Shown here: positions 11,669-22,300 of the stretch, in pieces
Layout: each line of letters begins with the position of its first letter
Numbering within the stretch: the first letter of the stretch is position 1
NCBI GenBank assembly: GCA_947034895.1
Contig: OX344764.1
Coordinates: 13,454,001-13,518,000, forward strand
DNA from: Rhytidiadelphus loreus
Taxonomy: Eukaryota > Streptophyta > Bryopsida > Hypnales > Hylocomiaceae
DNA: 64,000 bases
Reading direction: 5' to 3'
Notes under the pieces: generated by a model
Databases searched by the model: none
What the model was told of the DNA's origin: nothing
What the model saw: the letters and a program-made list of their open reading frames with translations, nothing else
Translations under genes and position numbers: made by a program

Positions 11669-12370
11669 AGTCCTGAATTTGGTGAGGTCTACAAAATGAC
11701 TTTGAAATGTTAAAAAATTGCATGAAAAATTGCAAAAAACACATATGAGGTTGAACCTCCTTCTACTAAAATGCTTCTTTGTCACTCATAACTTCTTGGA
11801 TTGATGTTAAATTCTAACTACACAAACTACACTAGTCTCTGCAACTTTTCCAAAAACATTTATTGAAAACAAACATTGTATGAAGAAGAATCAGGCCACC
11901 AAAGTTCATTGTAATCCAAAAATGTCGGAATTTTGAACTTCAAATTGCTTCTAAACATTCAAAACAACTTGGATTGACATGAAAATTTTACCACAATAAC
12001 TAGACTAAAAAGAAAGCATAGCCTACCAAATTATATTGAAAACTAACATTGGTGAAGGAGATACAAGTCTCCAAAGTTCCAATCATGAAATGCAGTTTGG
12101 TGGACTCAAATCAAACGTGTGAAATTTGATTGACTTCCAAAATATCAGTACATCTTGGATTGATCTAAAAATTTCACCATACAATTCAAAAGAAAAAGTG
12201 TGAATTTACCAACAAGTTTTATTGAATTTGAAAATGGGATACAAATGTTATAGCACTTCGAATTGGACTTAAAACTATGTGAGGATACTTTTGGTTGTTC
12301 AGAGGTTGCAATAAATTTTGATTTACAATGGAAAGTGAACTGAATGGAAACGTACAATGGATCATTCTTA
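11669..12370. other. No gene seen
   Basis: AT-rich sequence with loosely repeated phrases such as CACCAAAGTTC and TTGGATTGA, suggesting an old internal duplication, but no definable element. Confidence 0.3.
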
Positions 12371-13082
12371 GACTCATTGGCTCCATTCAAAGGCATGTTT
12401 GGGATCATTCTTACCCGCTAAAGGACCATTGTCCCTTTGGGTGACAAATGCATTTTTAGGTAGGTACCTACGGCCTGAAATTTTCTCCTAAATTTTTTGA
12501 ATTTTATTTTGGAGGTAGAAAATCTGATTAGATTTGCAGGAATATAATTTTTTTCACAATCGACGCCCGGAAACAATAGTTATGACCAAATAAGCTCAAA
12601 CGAGGGGACTGCGGGCAACTCGAGCAACCAAAAAACAATGGACAAAAATTTTAATTCTTTTTTTAATTTTTTTTTCTCATAGATTATATTTTTTTCTATA
12701 TGGAAAGCTTTTATTCATTTCATTTGTATATGTTATGAGAAAGTTATGGACATTCTTGTTTTTTGGGGAATTAGAATATCTTCTTGAAAAAAATAACTCG
12801 TACGATTCATTTCTGAATGCAATTTTTCAAATTTTTCAATTTTTCTTTTTTGCATGGTCTGATTTACTTGCTAGAATAATCTCATCATTGGAATTAGTGC
12901 ATTTTAATTCCATCTAAAATATATGAATATTTTAGATTTTCCTTCTATCTCGTACCTACTTAACAATTTTTTTAAGAATGATAATTAAGTTTTTTTGAAT
13001 TTCTTATTTACCTAGACTTTCAACTCAATTCTCCACTATAAAGATTTAAAGCTCAAAACTCTATAGTACAAAATTTTTAAGT

Positions 13083-14613
13083 TTAACCCTTGAAGGACCA
13101 TCACTAAACTTTCACCAAAAACGCTCCAAAACTGCCATTTCTAGTACAAGTACCAAAATTTTGAAAAAAACTTTTTTTGACATATTTAACCGTAGGATCT
13201 TGTATTATATAGTATCAAAAACATATGGTAAAAATTTCAAACATTTCCACCGGGTGGATTGCAAGATATAAGCATTCAAATTAACTAAAACCATTTTTTT
13301 TATTCTGTGAAAAGCAGGGCAGCTGCACTTCACAAGCTCACATTTCTATGAAAAAATGACCTAAATGGTACTGCTTCTTTAGATTTGTTTTCCTAGACAA
13401 GTTGGCCACATGCTTGAAAATTTTCAGATCATTTGGAATAGTACAACATATAGGAAAAAAATAGTAAGTAGGTAGTAGTAGAGAATGATTAAAAATACTA
13501 AATTATTTACAATTTAAATATGGAATTGAAAATTTCCAATCCCAATGGTCGAAATGTTGTAATAATGTATCTACATCCTATAATTTTATTTTTGTCCAAA
13601 AATACTGAAAATTGGATAAGATAAAGGATTTCAAAGATTATTTAAGAGAAAGAAATCCAAAACTGCCCGCAAACAAAAAATCCTCATAACTTTTGACTCA
13701 TTGATCAAAATGGAATGATTCAAAACTTTTCGTGTATATAAACCCCTAGAAAATCAATTCCAAATTTTTGTTTCTGAAAAAAGTGAATTCTCTTAAATCT
13801 GCCCGAACTGCCCTGTCAGTGAAAAAAGTAACATATTGGGTGTCAAAGCAAAAATTAACAACCCCAATAGGATTGTCAATTTTATTGTAGTATAGTAGCA
13901 AAGGTTCGTTCACAGGGAATTTTGCCATAGATTGGGAAAGATTATGAATAAAATACAAATTATATAAACCAATCACGCAATAAGTCAAGATAGCCAATAA
14001 ACACCAAATCCAATCACTGGATTTAACAAAACAACCAAAAATCACACCCAGTATCACACACACACAGAGCAACAAAGACAATTAGTCATCAAAACTAGAT
14101 TGATATTATTTGAAGGAATTCATAATATAGTAATAGACACAAAATCTACACACCAAAAGAAAAAAAACTAAGTACATAAGGTCTGGTGAAAAATGACAAA
14201 TTGTCCAAATATATGAAGAAGAAGATCAACCGCTTGAATTGATCCTAAGACAAATTGCCACCCTTCTAATCTTGTCAAATTGACCTTGTTCGAATCTAAT
14301 TTGTAAGCCCTTTTCATATTAGTGTGAACTATTTGACAACTTGTCTCTTCACAACTAAATGAAAATGATTTGACCCTTACAAAAAACATTAAAAGGACAA
14401 AATGACAAATTATGTAAAATTGTTTTGACTACATTGGGCCATAACTTTTGACTCGTATTTCCAAATGTCATGAAATTTGGTGCATATGAAAGATATTCCT
14501 CGCCCCCACATTCTATTAAAATTTCAGCCCCAAATATGAAAATCTCCGCTCGTATGTACCTGCCCAAAATTTCTATACAGCCAAAAAACACAGTCCGGTC
14601 CTTTAGGGGTTAA
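13083..14613. mobile_element. TTAA-flanked piggyBac-like element, copy 1, interrupted by an LTR
   Basis: Bounded by TTAA on both sides, with termini CCCTTGAAGGACC and GGTCCTTTAGGGG. TTAA target duplication and CCC/GGG ends are the piggyBac signature. It is close in sequence to the copy at 55839-56773 over its full length, except for a 598-bp insertion (LTR plus target duplication) at 13841-14438. It carries no transposase, so it is probably moved in trans. Confidence 0.75.
13841..14433. mobile_element. Solo LTR with 5-bp target duplication
   Basis: The 593-bp insertion begins TGTCAAAG and ends TTTTGACTACA, that is 5'-TG...CA-3' with short inverted ends. It is flanked by TTGGG on both sides (13836-13840 and 14434-14438). 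The paralogous element at 55839 is uninterrupted at the same point, where ATTAGG stands for ATTGGG, and so provides the empty site. No internal retrotransposon region is present, so this is a solo LTR left by recombination. The superfamily cannot be told from the LTR alone. Confidence 0.85.
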
Positions 14614-14928
14614 AGTGTTCAAAGTCAAAAAATCTATTCTTGCAATGTGCTGAAAAATTTGTTTTTTCCACTTTAAACACAGATATCTTGCAATCTAAGC
14701 GGTCAAAAAATTCAGAAATTTTTTACACACACTCTCATACTAGTTAGGTGTAATATCCTATGGTTAGATATGAAAAAAAAACAATTTAAATTTTTTTTTA
14801 TTCCTTGCTATAGATATGGCAGTTTTGAGTGTTTTCTGGCTGAAAAAAGGCTTTGGTCCTTTAGGAATTAAACTCACTAGCTCTATTCAAAGTCATGTTT
14901 TGATTCATCATAGTTGCAGCTACGAGCA

Positions 14929-15157
14929 TTAACTCTTTAATGCCTTAATCCTTTTTCTAATTTTGGCACATTTTTGCTTATATCTTTCTACAAAAATATC
15001 ATTTACTGCAATCTCATGAAATTGATCATTAAAGAAGGTTGTCTTTTCAAGATTCAAGTATTACATTGGATAAATGAAAAGTTTGGTAGACAAAACAGCA
15101 CCATGAAGCCCTCTGTTCATCGTCCATAATATGGACATCAGAGTGCTTAAGGGTTAA
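14929..15157. mobile_element. Small TTAA-flanked MITE, 229 bp
   Basis: Starts TTAACTCTTTAATGCC and ends GTGCTTAAGGGTTAA, giving imperfect inverted termini (TTAACYCTTWA-GC) and TTAA at each end. A small palindrome, CCATAATATGG, lies near the right end. It looks like a distinct, shorter relative of the neighbouring TTAA elements. Confidence 0.45.
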
Positions 15158-15759
15158 TAGGGACCTAGGCACTTATGACTTTGGAAAATTATACCTTATT
15201 CATTTCAAGTCAAAAAATTAAAATTAAAATTTCCATGGTTGTGTTCTTTAATTTACTTTCTTCTACAAAAATTCAAAAATCTTTGGGTTCACTCATTTTT
15301 GGACAAGGGGCTTTATTCCCTTAGATGAGTGCTTTCTGAGCCTTTTACCTTACCTCTTACAATGGAAACACCCAAAACCATCAATATAAGCAATTCAATA
15401 TGATTGGAGGCACCTTTTCTAAAACTAATTGTATTTTATAGTATTTTAAATTAGGAATTGAAAATCATGAATATTATAAAAAAATAAAAATTTAGATATG
15501 ACATTTTGTAATTTCTATTAATTTTCAAAGTGGCAACTTCCTGGACCACTAAAACCATCATATATGTGGATTTTAAACTGGAATTTCCAAAAATGAGCAG
15601 TCATTGAATCAAAGTTAAGTATTGGAATTGTTACTCATGCATTTGAAGGATACATTAATAGAAGTTCTGGATACATGAATGGAAATAGGGATGTTTGGGG
15701 GTGTTTCTACTTTAAAAGACAGACTAATGACCGTCAAAATCATCCATTTTGGTACCATG

Positions 15760-15900
15760 GGAATTATTGGCTTAGAAAAATTCAAAAGTACTCATTGGAA
15801 ATCAAACTACTATAGAAGACCTTCCCTTTTCTCACAAAATTTGAAGGATGAATAGTTGCACTTTTGTCCCATATAGAAGGATTCTTTGTCATTCATCAAC
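15760..15900. repeat. Dispersed repeat, related to 36790-36925
   Basis: Shares an extended match in the same orientation with 36790-36925, including CTCATTGGA, TCAAACTA, AAGACCT, CACAAAATTT, AAGGATGAA and ATAGAAGGATTCT in the same order and spacing. The element type is unknown. The rest of 15158-16850 shows no gene. Confidence 0.5.
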
Positions 15901-16859
15901 CAAAAAATAGCTACAACATTGTTTATGGATTAAATCGTAGAAAAGACAAGTTGATCACAATGAAAATCATCATTTTTGGTATTGTGTGAATCACTTGCTC
16001 AACTCTTGAAGGATGGTGAGGCCCAAAGAGTGGGGTATGGATGACTTCATTGTTTACTACAAAAACAAAAAATGCACCTATTGGTCTAATAACCGGAGCA
16101 ATTTTAGTGACAACCTTGGTCATAGGGCCACGATATTGTCTCACAAATTAGATTTAGGAAAAATTTAGACAATTTAGATGAAATTGCAAGTTAAGAGGTA
16201 GTAGTTGGAAGAATTTAATGTATAATCATGAACTAAGGAATTTTTCAATAGGTAGAAATGGAAATGCAATGACAATGGTGTGAAGTGTAGGAAATGAAAC
16301 TATGCAAGAATGAGTAGAAAATCCTTAAGGAAACTTAGGAATTATAAATCAAAATGACTTTAAATAAAAAATGAAAGATTAATTAATTTAGGCAAATGGT
16401 TAAATGAGAAGAAGTTAGAAACTAAATACTACATGTAGAAAAATTTATTAGAAAGAAATTGAAAATGAAAAATGCAAAACTATTTAGTAGAATTAGAACA
16501 ACTATTAGAACACTAACATTGTGGTTGGTACTCTTAAATAGGAGAAAAACAGTAAACTAGTGAGATTTACAGTAAAGTGGTGCGGTTTTCCACAATTTAG
16601 TGCATTTTTCAGTAAATTAGAGTAAAGATGAAGTTTTAATGGATGAATCTTGAAACTATGGCTCTTAGTGTACGAAACTAGGGTTGGAAGCTCTTTTCTT
16701 TTTTTTCTTCCTTCTTCTCTCCTGTGTGTGTGAGTGCTTGAGGTGGTGTTTAAGAAAAATGGTATTAACAAGAGATCTAGAGTAGGTTAAGAAGAAACAT
16801 TTGTCAAGTAGGTTTGACACAATCTCCTTCATGGCTTGGGAGGAGGTTGGTTGAAGTTA

Positions 16860-17560
16860 GAGTTAGGAAATGAATCAAAGCAGCAACTTTGAAGGGCAAG
16901 ATCAAAAATAGTATAATGAATTAGAAGATAAAACTTTGTGGTTTGGAGCGCATTTGAGTTAGCTTTCCAACAAGCTTAGTTTAGCCTTGTTTGGAGCAAG
17001 TATGAAGATTTGGTAGCCGTTTTAGTACAAGGGTATTTGCTGCCAACGTCAAGCAAGATGGTCAACTTGGACGGGCAAGATGAGGAGGACACTAGTGCAA
17101 AAGAGGCTGAGTTTTTTAGAGGTGGTAGGTAGGCAAGTCAGATTTTTGAAAAGCTTAGTTTGTCCTTGTTTGAAGCAAGTATGAAGATTTGGTAGCCGTT
17201 TAAGTTCAAAATGGTCAACTTTGACGGGTGAGATCAAAAGGACACTAGTGCAAAAGAAGCTGAGTTTTTGAGAGGTGATAGATTGGCAAGTCAGCTTTCT
17301 AAAGAGCTTAGTTTTGTTGTGTTTGGAGCTAGTATGAAGATTTGGCAACCATTTTAGTGCAAGGGTGTTTGCTGCCAATGTTAAGCAAGTGTGTCAACTT
17401 TGATGGGCGGTATCAGGAGGATAGTACTTTGTAAGGAGCTGAATTTCTGGGTGGTGATATCGGCAAGTCAGCTTCTCAACAAGACTAGTTTTGACTCATT
17501 TGAAGTAAGGATGAAGATTTGGCGGCTATTTTAGTGCAAGGAGGTCTACTGCACTAGATT
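16860..17560. repeat. Diverged tandem repeats of about 150-180 bp, four units
   Basis: The anchor TATGAAGATTTGG (and variants) recurs at about 17001, 17180, 17333 and 17510. Shared flanking phrases include GTCAACTTTGACGGG, GGACACTAGTGCAAAAG, GGCAAGTCAG and GTGTTTGCTGCCAA. Minus-strand ORFs here repeat the same peptide because of the duplication and are not supported as genes. Confidence 0.7.
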
Positions 17561-18300
17561 CAACAACGAATATGAGGTTTTGTGATCTCTAGACATCCTA
17601 CTAGACATTTGATGGACCAATTTGTTTAGAGTTAGATGTGTTGCTTTTGAATTTTTTATGGTTATCAAAATATTTGTAAGTGAATTAGTCACTAAAACAA
17701 TTCTAAGGTGAAGGATGATCCTTCAATTTATACAAGAAGGCCTTATTCGTTAAATTGAGACAAAATGGTCTTTTTGAGACTTTGCAAAATGAAGAGCGAA
17801 GATCATTGAAATATTAGTTGTTGAAGTCAACACTAAATGAAGCACGACTAACACCAATCATAGAGTTTTGTAGCAGGTGCCCAAAATAATTGCCTCCAAG
17901 CGAGACAAGTACAGGAACAATCGGAAAACAATTACTCGCAGAAATTGTCCTAAATCAAGCAAATTCCATTTAAATTCAATAAGCTCGAACTCCTCGAGGT
18001 ATGAAGAACACAAAAAGTATATAAGTCTTGCCTGCACAAAATGGCACCCAAATGGTATGAATTATAAAGTGCTCAATCTATCAATAATGCCGGTCTAGGA
18101 ACGGAGAGGCTCACTATACATAAGGCACTCTTGTTTCCACCACGACTTTTTATGGACTATTTACGTTCATTCTATTTATAGTAAGAGGGACAGAGGATCC
18201 CAAGGCATCCAGAATATTGCCCGTTGGCGTTACGCATCGGTGTTGGCTATGTCTTTGCTCTTCGTCGCCTGTAACGCTTTCAGTTTCGCTAGTCCCTTGA
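17561..18300. other. No gene seen; possible left flank of the palindrome-marked element
   Basis: AT-rich until about 18100, after which GC content rises into the palindrome-marked region. No terminal inverted repeat or target duplication could be identified here. Confidence 0.3.
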
Positions 18301-18418
18301 AGATATCGTCGCGTCGAGAATGATGGTGGGGCCCACTCTCACCGTCCACTCCCATGCAGACGCCCGCACTCTGAGATCCACTCCCCTTATGCTTCAAATT
18401 GCGAAAATTTCGAGTAAC

Positions 18419-19144
18419 CTAAGAAGTGGAAGGCGATCTAGACCCAGAAGGAGGCGGCTTCGGGAGGAATGCATTCACATCGCCTTTGTATGGAGGCCTA
18501 CTTCTAATCGATATAGAGTGCAAAGAGCGGCGTTGGTCCCTAATAACCCTCTGACGGAAAATGGAATCGGTGGAAGGTTGTCGTCTACCTCCAGCGAACG
18601 CCGAAGGCCGAGGCGGATTATTCTCGAGCCGAAGTAACTGAGGTCTAACCGTTGGACCAACTTGTTCGCTCTTCGTGTACCCTCCCGAAGATGACATCCA
18701 CATAAAATCTCTGACGGGAACAGACCGAGGCACTTCAGAGCCCAGGAGCTTATCATCGACTCGAGGACCCACTGAAGTCCCGCCGACGAACAGGTTCAGT
18801 TTCCGGTTCGTCGCAGTGTCTACTCACGAAGCTGGCGAGAACGACCCTCTTCGAGTCGACGATGTTTGCTTGAGCGGGGACGGGGAGGCAACGGGCGTCC
18901 GTCCGTGCCCGCGATTGGGAGGACTATCCACGACACCGTCTTCAATGTCCCCCTTGGAGTAGTCTATAGCGGCTGACGTGGCGTCAGCGGCTGAGCGCAA
19001 TATGTATAGTTTGGACACCGGCGCGGGTCCGCAGCTCCCTCCTGCCGAATCCGAGCCGTTGGAGAGCGACCTTTCCGACCTGGAAAGCAAGCTTCTAGTG
19101 AACCTCCGCTTGGGTGTTGGCAAATTCAGATTAGGAGCCCGAAC
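18419..19144 (-). pseudogene. Probable last exon of the ParB/FCP1-like gene, with one nonsense codon
   Basis: One minus-strand frame runs from an acceptor (CTTCCAG before 19144) to a TAG near 18419, open except for a TGA at 18824-18826. The encoded segment is basic and Ser/Pro/Arg-rich (NLPTPKRRFTRSLLSRSER, then SGGYTKSEQVGP, PPSGSRSPSTS), with no recognised domain. The stretch 19145-19395 upstream is T-rich and intron-like. A phase-0 donor in the preceding exon would join them, but no strong consensus donor is obvious, so this may be a separate downstream gene. Two palindrome copies (18751, 18846) lie inside this frame. Confidence 0.4.
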
Positions 19145-19395
19145 CTGGAAGTAGCACATACTCAATTACAAGAGACCAGTAGACAATATCCACCAAAGGA
19201 AGAACGGCAAGGGAAGCAGGTAAATAGTAATCCAAAAAGGAAAACCACAGAAAGAAACAAGCCGAGCGGGAATGCGAAGACATAGAAAAGCTAGGTCCAA
19301 ACTGAATATATTATTTACAAAAGAACACAACATACAAGATTATAAAATACAAAACGTAATTATTGTTCGGCGAACATGGGTTCTACTGCGTTACT

Positions 19396-22300
19396 CTACG
19401 TTCTACGACAGCCTCTTCCAATGACCAAATTCATTGCCGGCAGTTCGTAACGGGCTCCCACGTTGTGTGCGGATTCTCTCATGGCATCTACAATTCGCGC
19501 GTGATTGTAGTCCCTAGCAACCAGGGGCTCGAGCCCAATCCGGTTGGCCTCTACGTACTCTCGCAGTCTTCCCGGTTGGCAGTCCGAGATGAGACGCCGG
19601 AGCCACGGCAGGAGGTCTCCCATGAGGAAGTTGTCCCTCCGCTTGGTGTGACTCCAAGTTTCGAGAATCACGGTGTTTCCCCTCTCATTACAGATCCCCT
19701 TCTCGGGGGAGTCATCGATGAGGAGGGTGTTCTCCACAGTGAAAGACGTGTCCCCGCTGGGATTCATGAACAAGGTCTCGAACAGAACCTTCATGAAGAC
19801 ACCTTTGGTGCCAAAATGAAGAAAATTCCCCGGAGACACCTCTATTTTTTTGCACTGATCCTGGCTCAGCACATCGTAGGGGGCCCTGCCCCCGCTGAAC
19901 AGGTGTCTAGCAATGGGTTCCGTGTTCGACTTGAACATGGCGCTCCATACTAGCACCCTGTTCGCGATGTTAGAAACCTCTCGCAGGAAGCCCTCTAAAT
20001 TCTGTCGAGCGAATACAGCCTTGGGTCCGACGATGGTGGGGTTTCTATAGCAGAGAACTTTGTCTTCAAGTTGGTAGGGTTGGAATTTTCCATTCGTGCC
20101 ATACGCCCTGGTGGCGACTTGGCAGAGCATCCCATTCAAGTCGAAGACAATGTTCAGCCACTTCCTCCGCGGTAGGGGCACTAGAGGCACTACATTCCTC
20201 GGGACGACCTCTCTCTCGTCCTTCCATTCTACCTGATCAAGTCAAGACAACATAGAAATAGAGTTACCTGATTGAATGCAGAATCATGTGAGCCAGAAAA
20301 CGGGAGGGAGCAGTGAAATCCACTAATCGTTTGCTTGCTCCCTTTAGGGTGTGCTTTCATAGGCAGCGGACGATGCACGCTTTTATGTTTTTTGAGTTGA
20401 GCAAAAAAACATGGAAAGCAAAAGACAATTAGACTTTTGAGTCTGTATTTTGTAATTTCAACCGATATCTTTTATTTACAAGTGAAATATATTACATACA
20501 TATTTTTTTGATTTCATCTAGAGCCGCCAAAACTATACACTCATGTCTATGCTACACTAGTCTACACGCATTGCAGCCACAGACGGGTTCGCGTCCGCGC
20601 CCGATCAATCAGGGAGTGGCCACGCCATCCTGTCAGGCATCATGCATCCGAATGAGATTTCAGACCTATGAGAAGACTTCTGTTTCCACTCGCAAAACAA
20701 GACAATCATGCATGACTCTGCGTATGCGAGAGTCAATCAAAACTGTAAGGATCTGGTGGTTGTACCTTTGATAATTCCAGACCTTCTGGAACATTTTCCA
20801 CCTGCTCCTCGGCGGCCACTACTTCTACTTGTTGGCTTACATCTCCGCTGACGTCCTCTTCACTCTCGCCGTAGTCCACCTTCTCTTCCGAAGAACAGGG
20901 CGAATCCAACACCAAGCCGAACGGAGCAGTCGCAAGTGTCATCGGTTTTTTCGGCACCATTGGCAAAATGCCAAGGACGGCATCCCGCACAGGCTGCAAT
21001 GTCCCCTCAACAATATCGTCGAGTCGAGGATGACTCGACTCATCCTTGCTAGTGTCCTTCAAGGGAGAGGCGCGCTGTGTCTCCGGGATAACTTCAAACC
21101 TGGCTTGGTCAAGAGACGGCACCCTGTCCACCTGAGAATCAGGAGGTAAATCATGGACGCCTCCTGGTGGGGGAGGGACATCGCCAACCTTATCCTCGAG
21201 TCGAGGATAGGGAAGTCCCGAGACCAATTTTTCGACCTTGTCCACTTCAACCTGACTAGAGGAGGTCACGGGCGCCCGTTGTTGTGAGGCCTCGGAAAGC
21301 GAAGGGAGGACAAGCGAGCCTCCAGATTGAGACTGAATTGCGGCAACCAATTGCTTCAATTGTGTCTCGAGGGAAGAAATCTTGGCGTTGGACTCTTGCT
21401 GCACCTCGGATATTTTGGCATTCGCCGCTTGGTTGCACGCAACAGCCTCAGCAAGTTGTTTGTCTTTCTCTTCCCTCGCCTGCTGCCTCACTATCCTCCG
21501 CTTTCGGGCTTCCTCCTGGTGAGTCCACCAATCACCCTCGACCTTGACCTTCCCGTCTGATAGGAGGATTGGTTTTTTGTTGGGTTTCGGGGGCATGCCT
21601 TCGACATCGTCTTCGTCGGAGGAATGTGGGCGATCTATGTCATCCTCGTCACTGATGTCGATGATCTCTGATGACTGCACCTTCCATCGTTTTTTAGGCG
21701 GGGAAGCCGGGCGTTCCAGTGGTAAATCATTACCACCTGCCTCTCTTGCGTTGCTTGGACGCATATCCTGCAACGGAGGCTCAACTTCCCTTCTTCGAGT
21801 CAGAGTTGAATGTCGACGCACCAGTTTGTCAAACTCACTGTCCGTTTCCACGTCCTCCTCACGAACAAGTGCCTGCTGCGCTTCTGATGGCTCCCCATGC
21901 GCACCCGATTGGGTCCCTCTAGACTCTGATGGGGCTCCCTGAGACCCAGATGGCACACCATGCACCCCAAATGGATTCACCTGTGCAGCTGAATGCTCCC
22001 CTCGCGAGCCTGCAAGGCCTCTTGGAGACCTAGGTCGTTGTTGTTGCAGTGCATCCGGCACAGCAGGCGAGTTCATCCACATACAGACCTGGAACGTATT
22101 TGTCCCAAATTCGTCTATGCCCTCCACGCCAGGATCATTGGTCAATTGTGGGCCAATGGCTTCTCTCTCTCGCTGCCTCAGTGCTGGGATATCGGCTGGT
22201 GACTCGTAGGTGGGCAACAGTGACGGGGGTGAATTAGAGTTAACCACCACCGAAATACGACTGGGCGGTTTGATATACGCCAGTGAATAAGGCGAATTTG

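Larger units (their letters stand above)
12411..14871. mobile_element. Outer TTAA-type element (piggyBac-like, non-autonomous), host of a nested copy
   Basis: The left end TTACCCGCTAAAGGACC and right end GGTCCTTTAGGAATTAA are imperfect inverted repeats of the same type as the nested element at 13083. Inverted, the right end also shares subterminal sequence (CTCAAAACTGCCAT) with the nested copy. The TTAA on the left is mutated. The element appears to have received the insertion at 13083-14613. No transposase was found. Confidence 0.5.

Noticed and set aside
13841..14433. Minus-strand ORFs of about 110 and 73 residues
   Set aside because: They lie within or across the solo LTR; hydrophobic chance frames.
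17049..17378. 109-residue minus-strand ORF with internally repeated peptides
   Set aside because: The peptide repeat follows the DNA tandem repeat; no homology recognised and the repeat units are diverged with stops.
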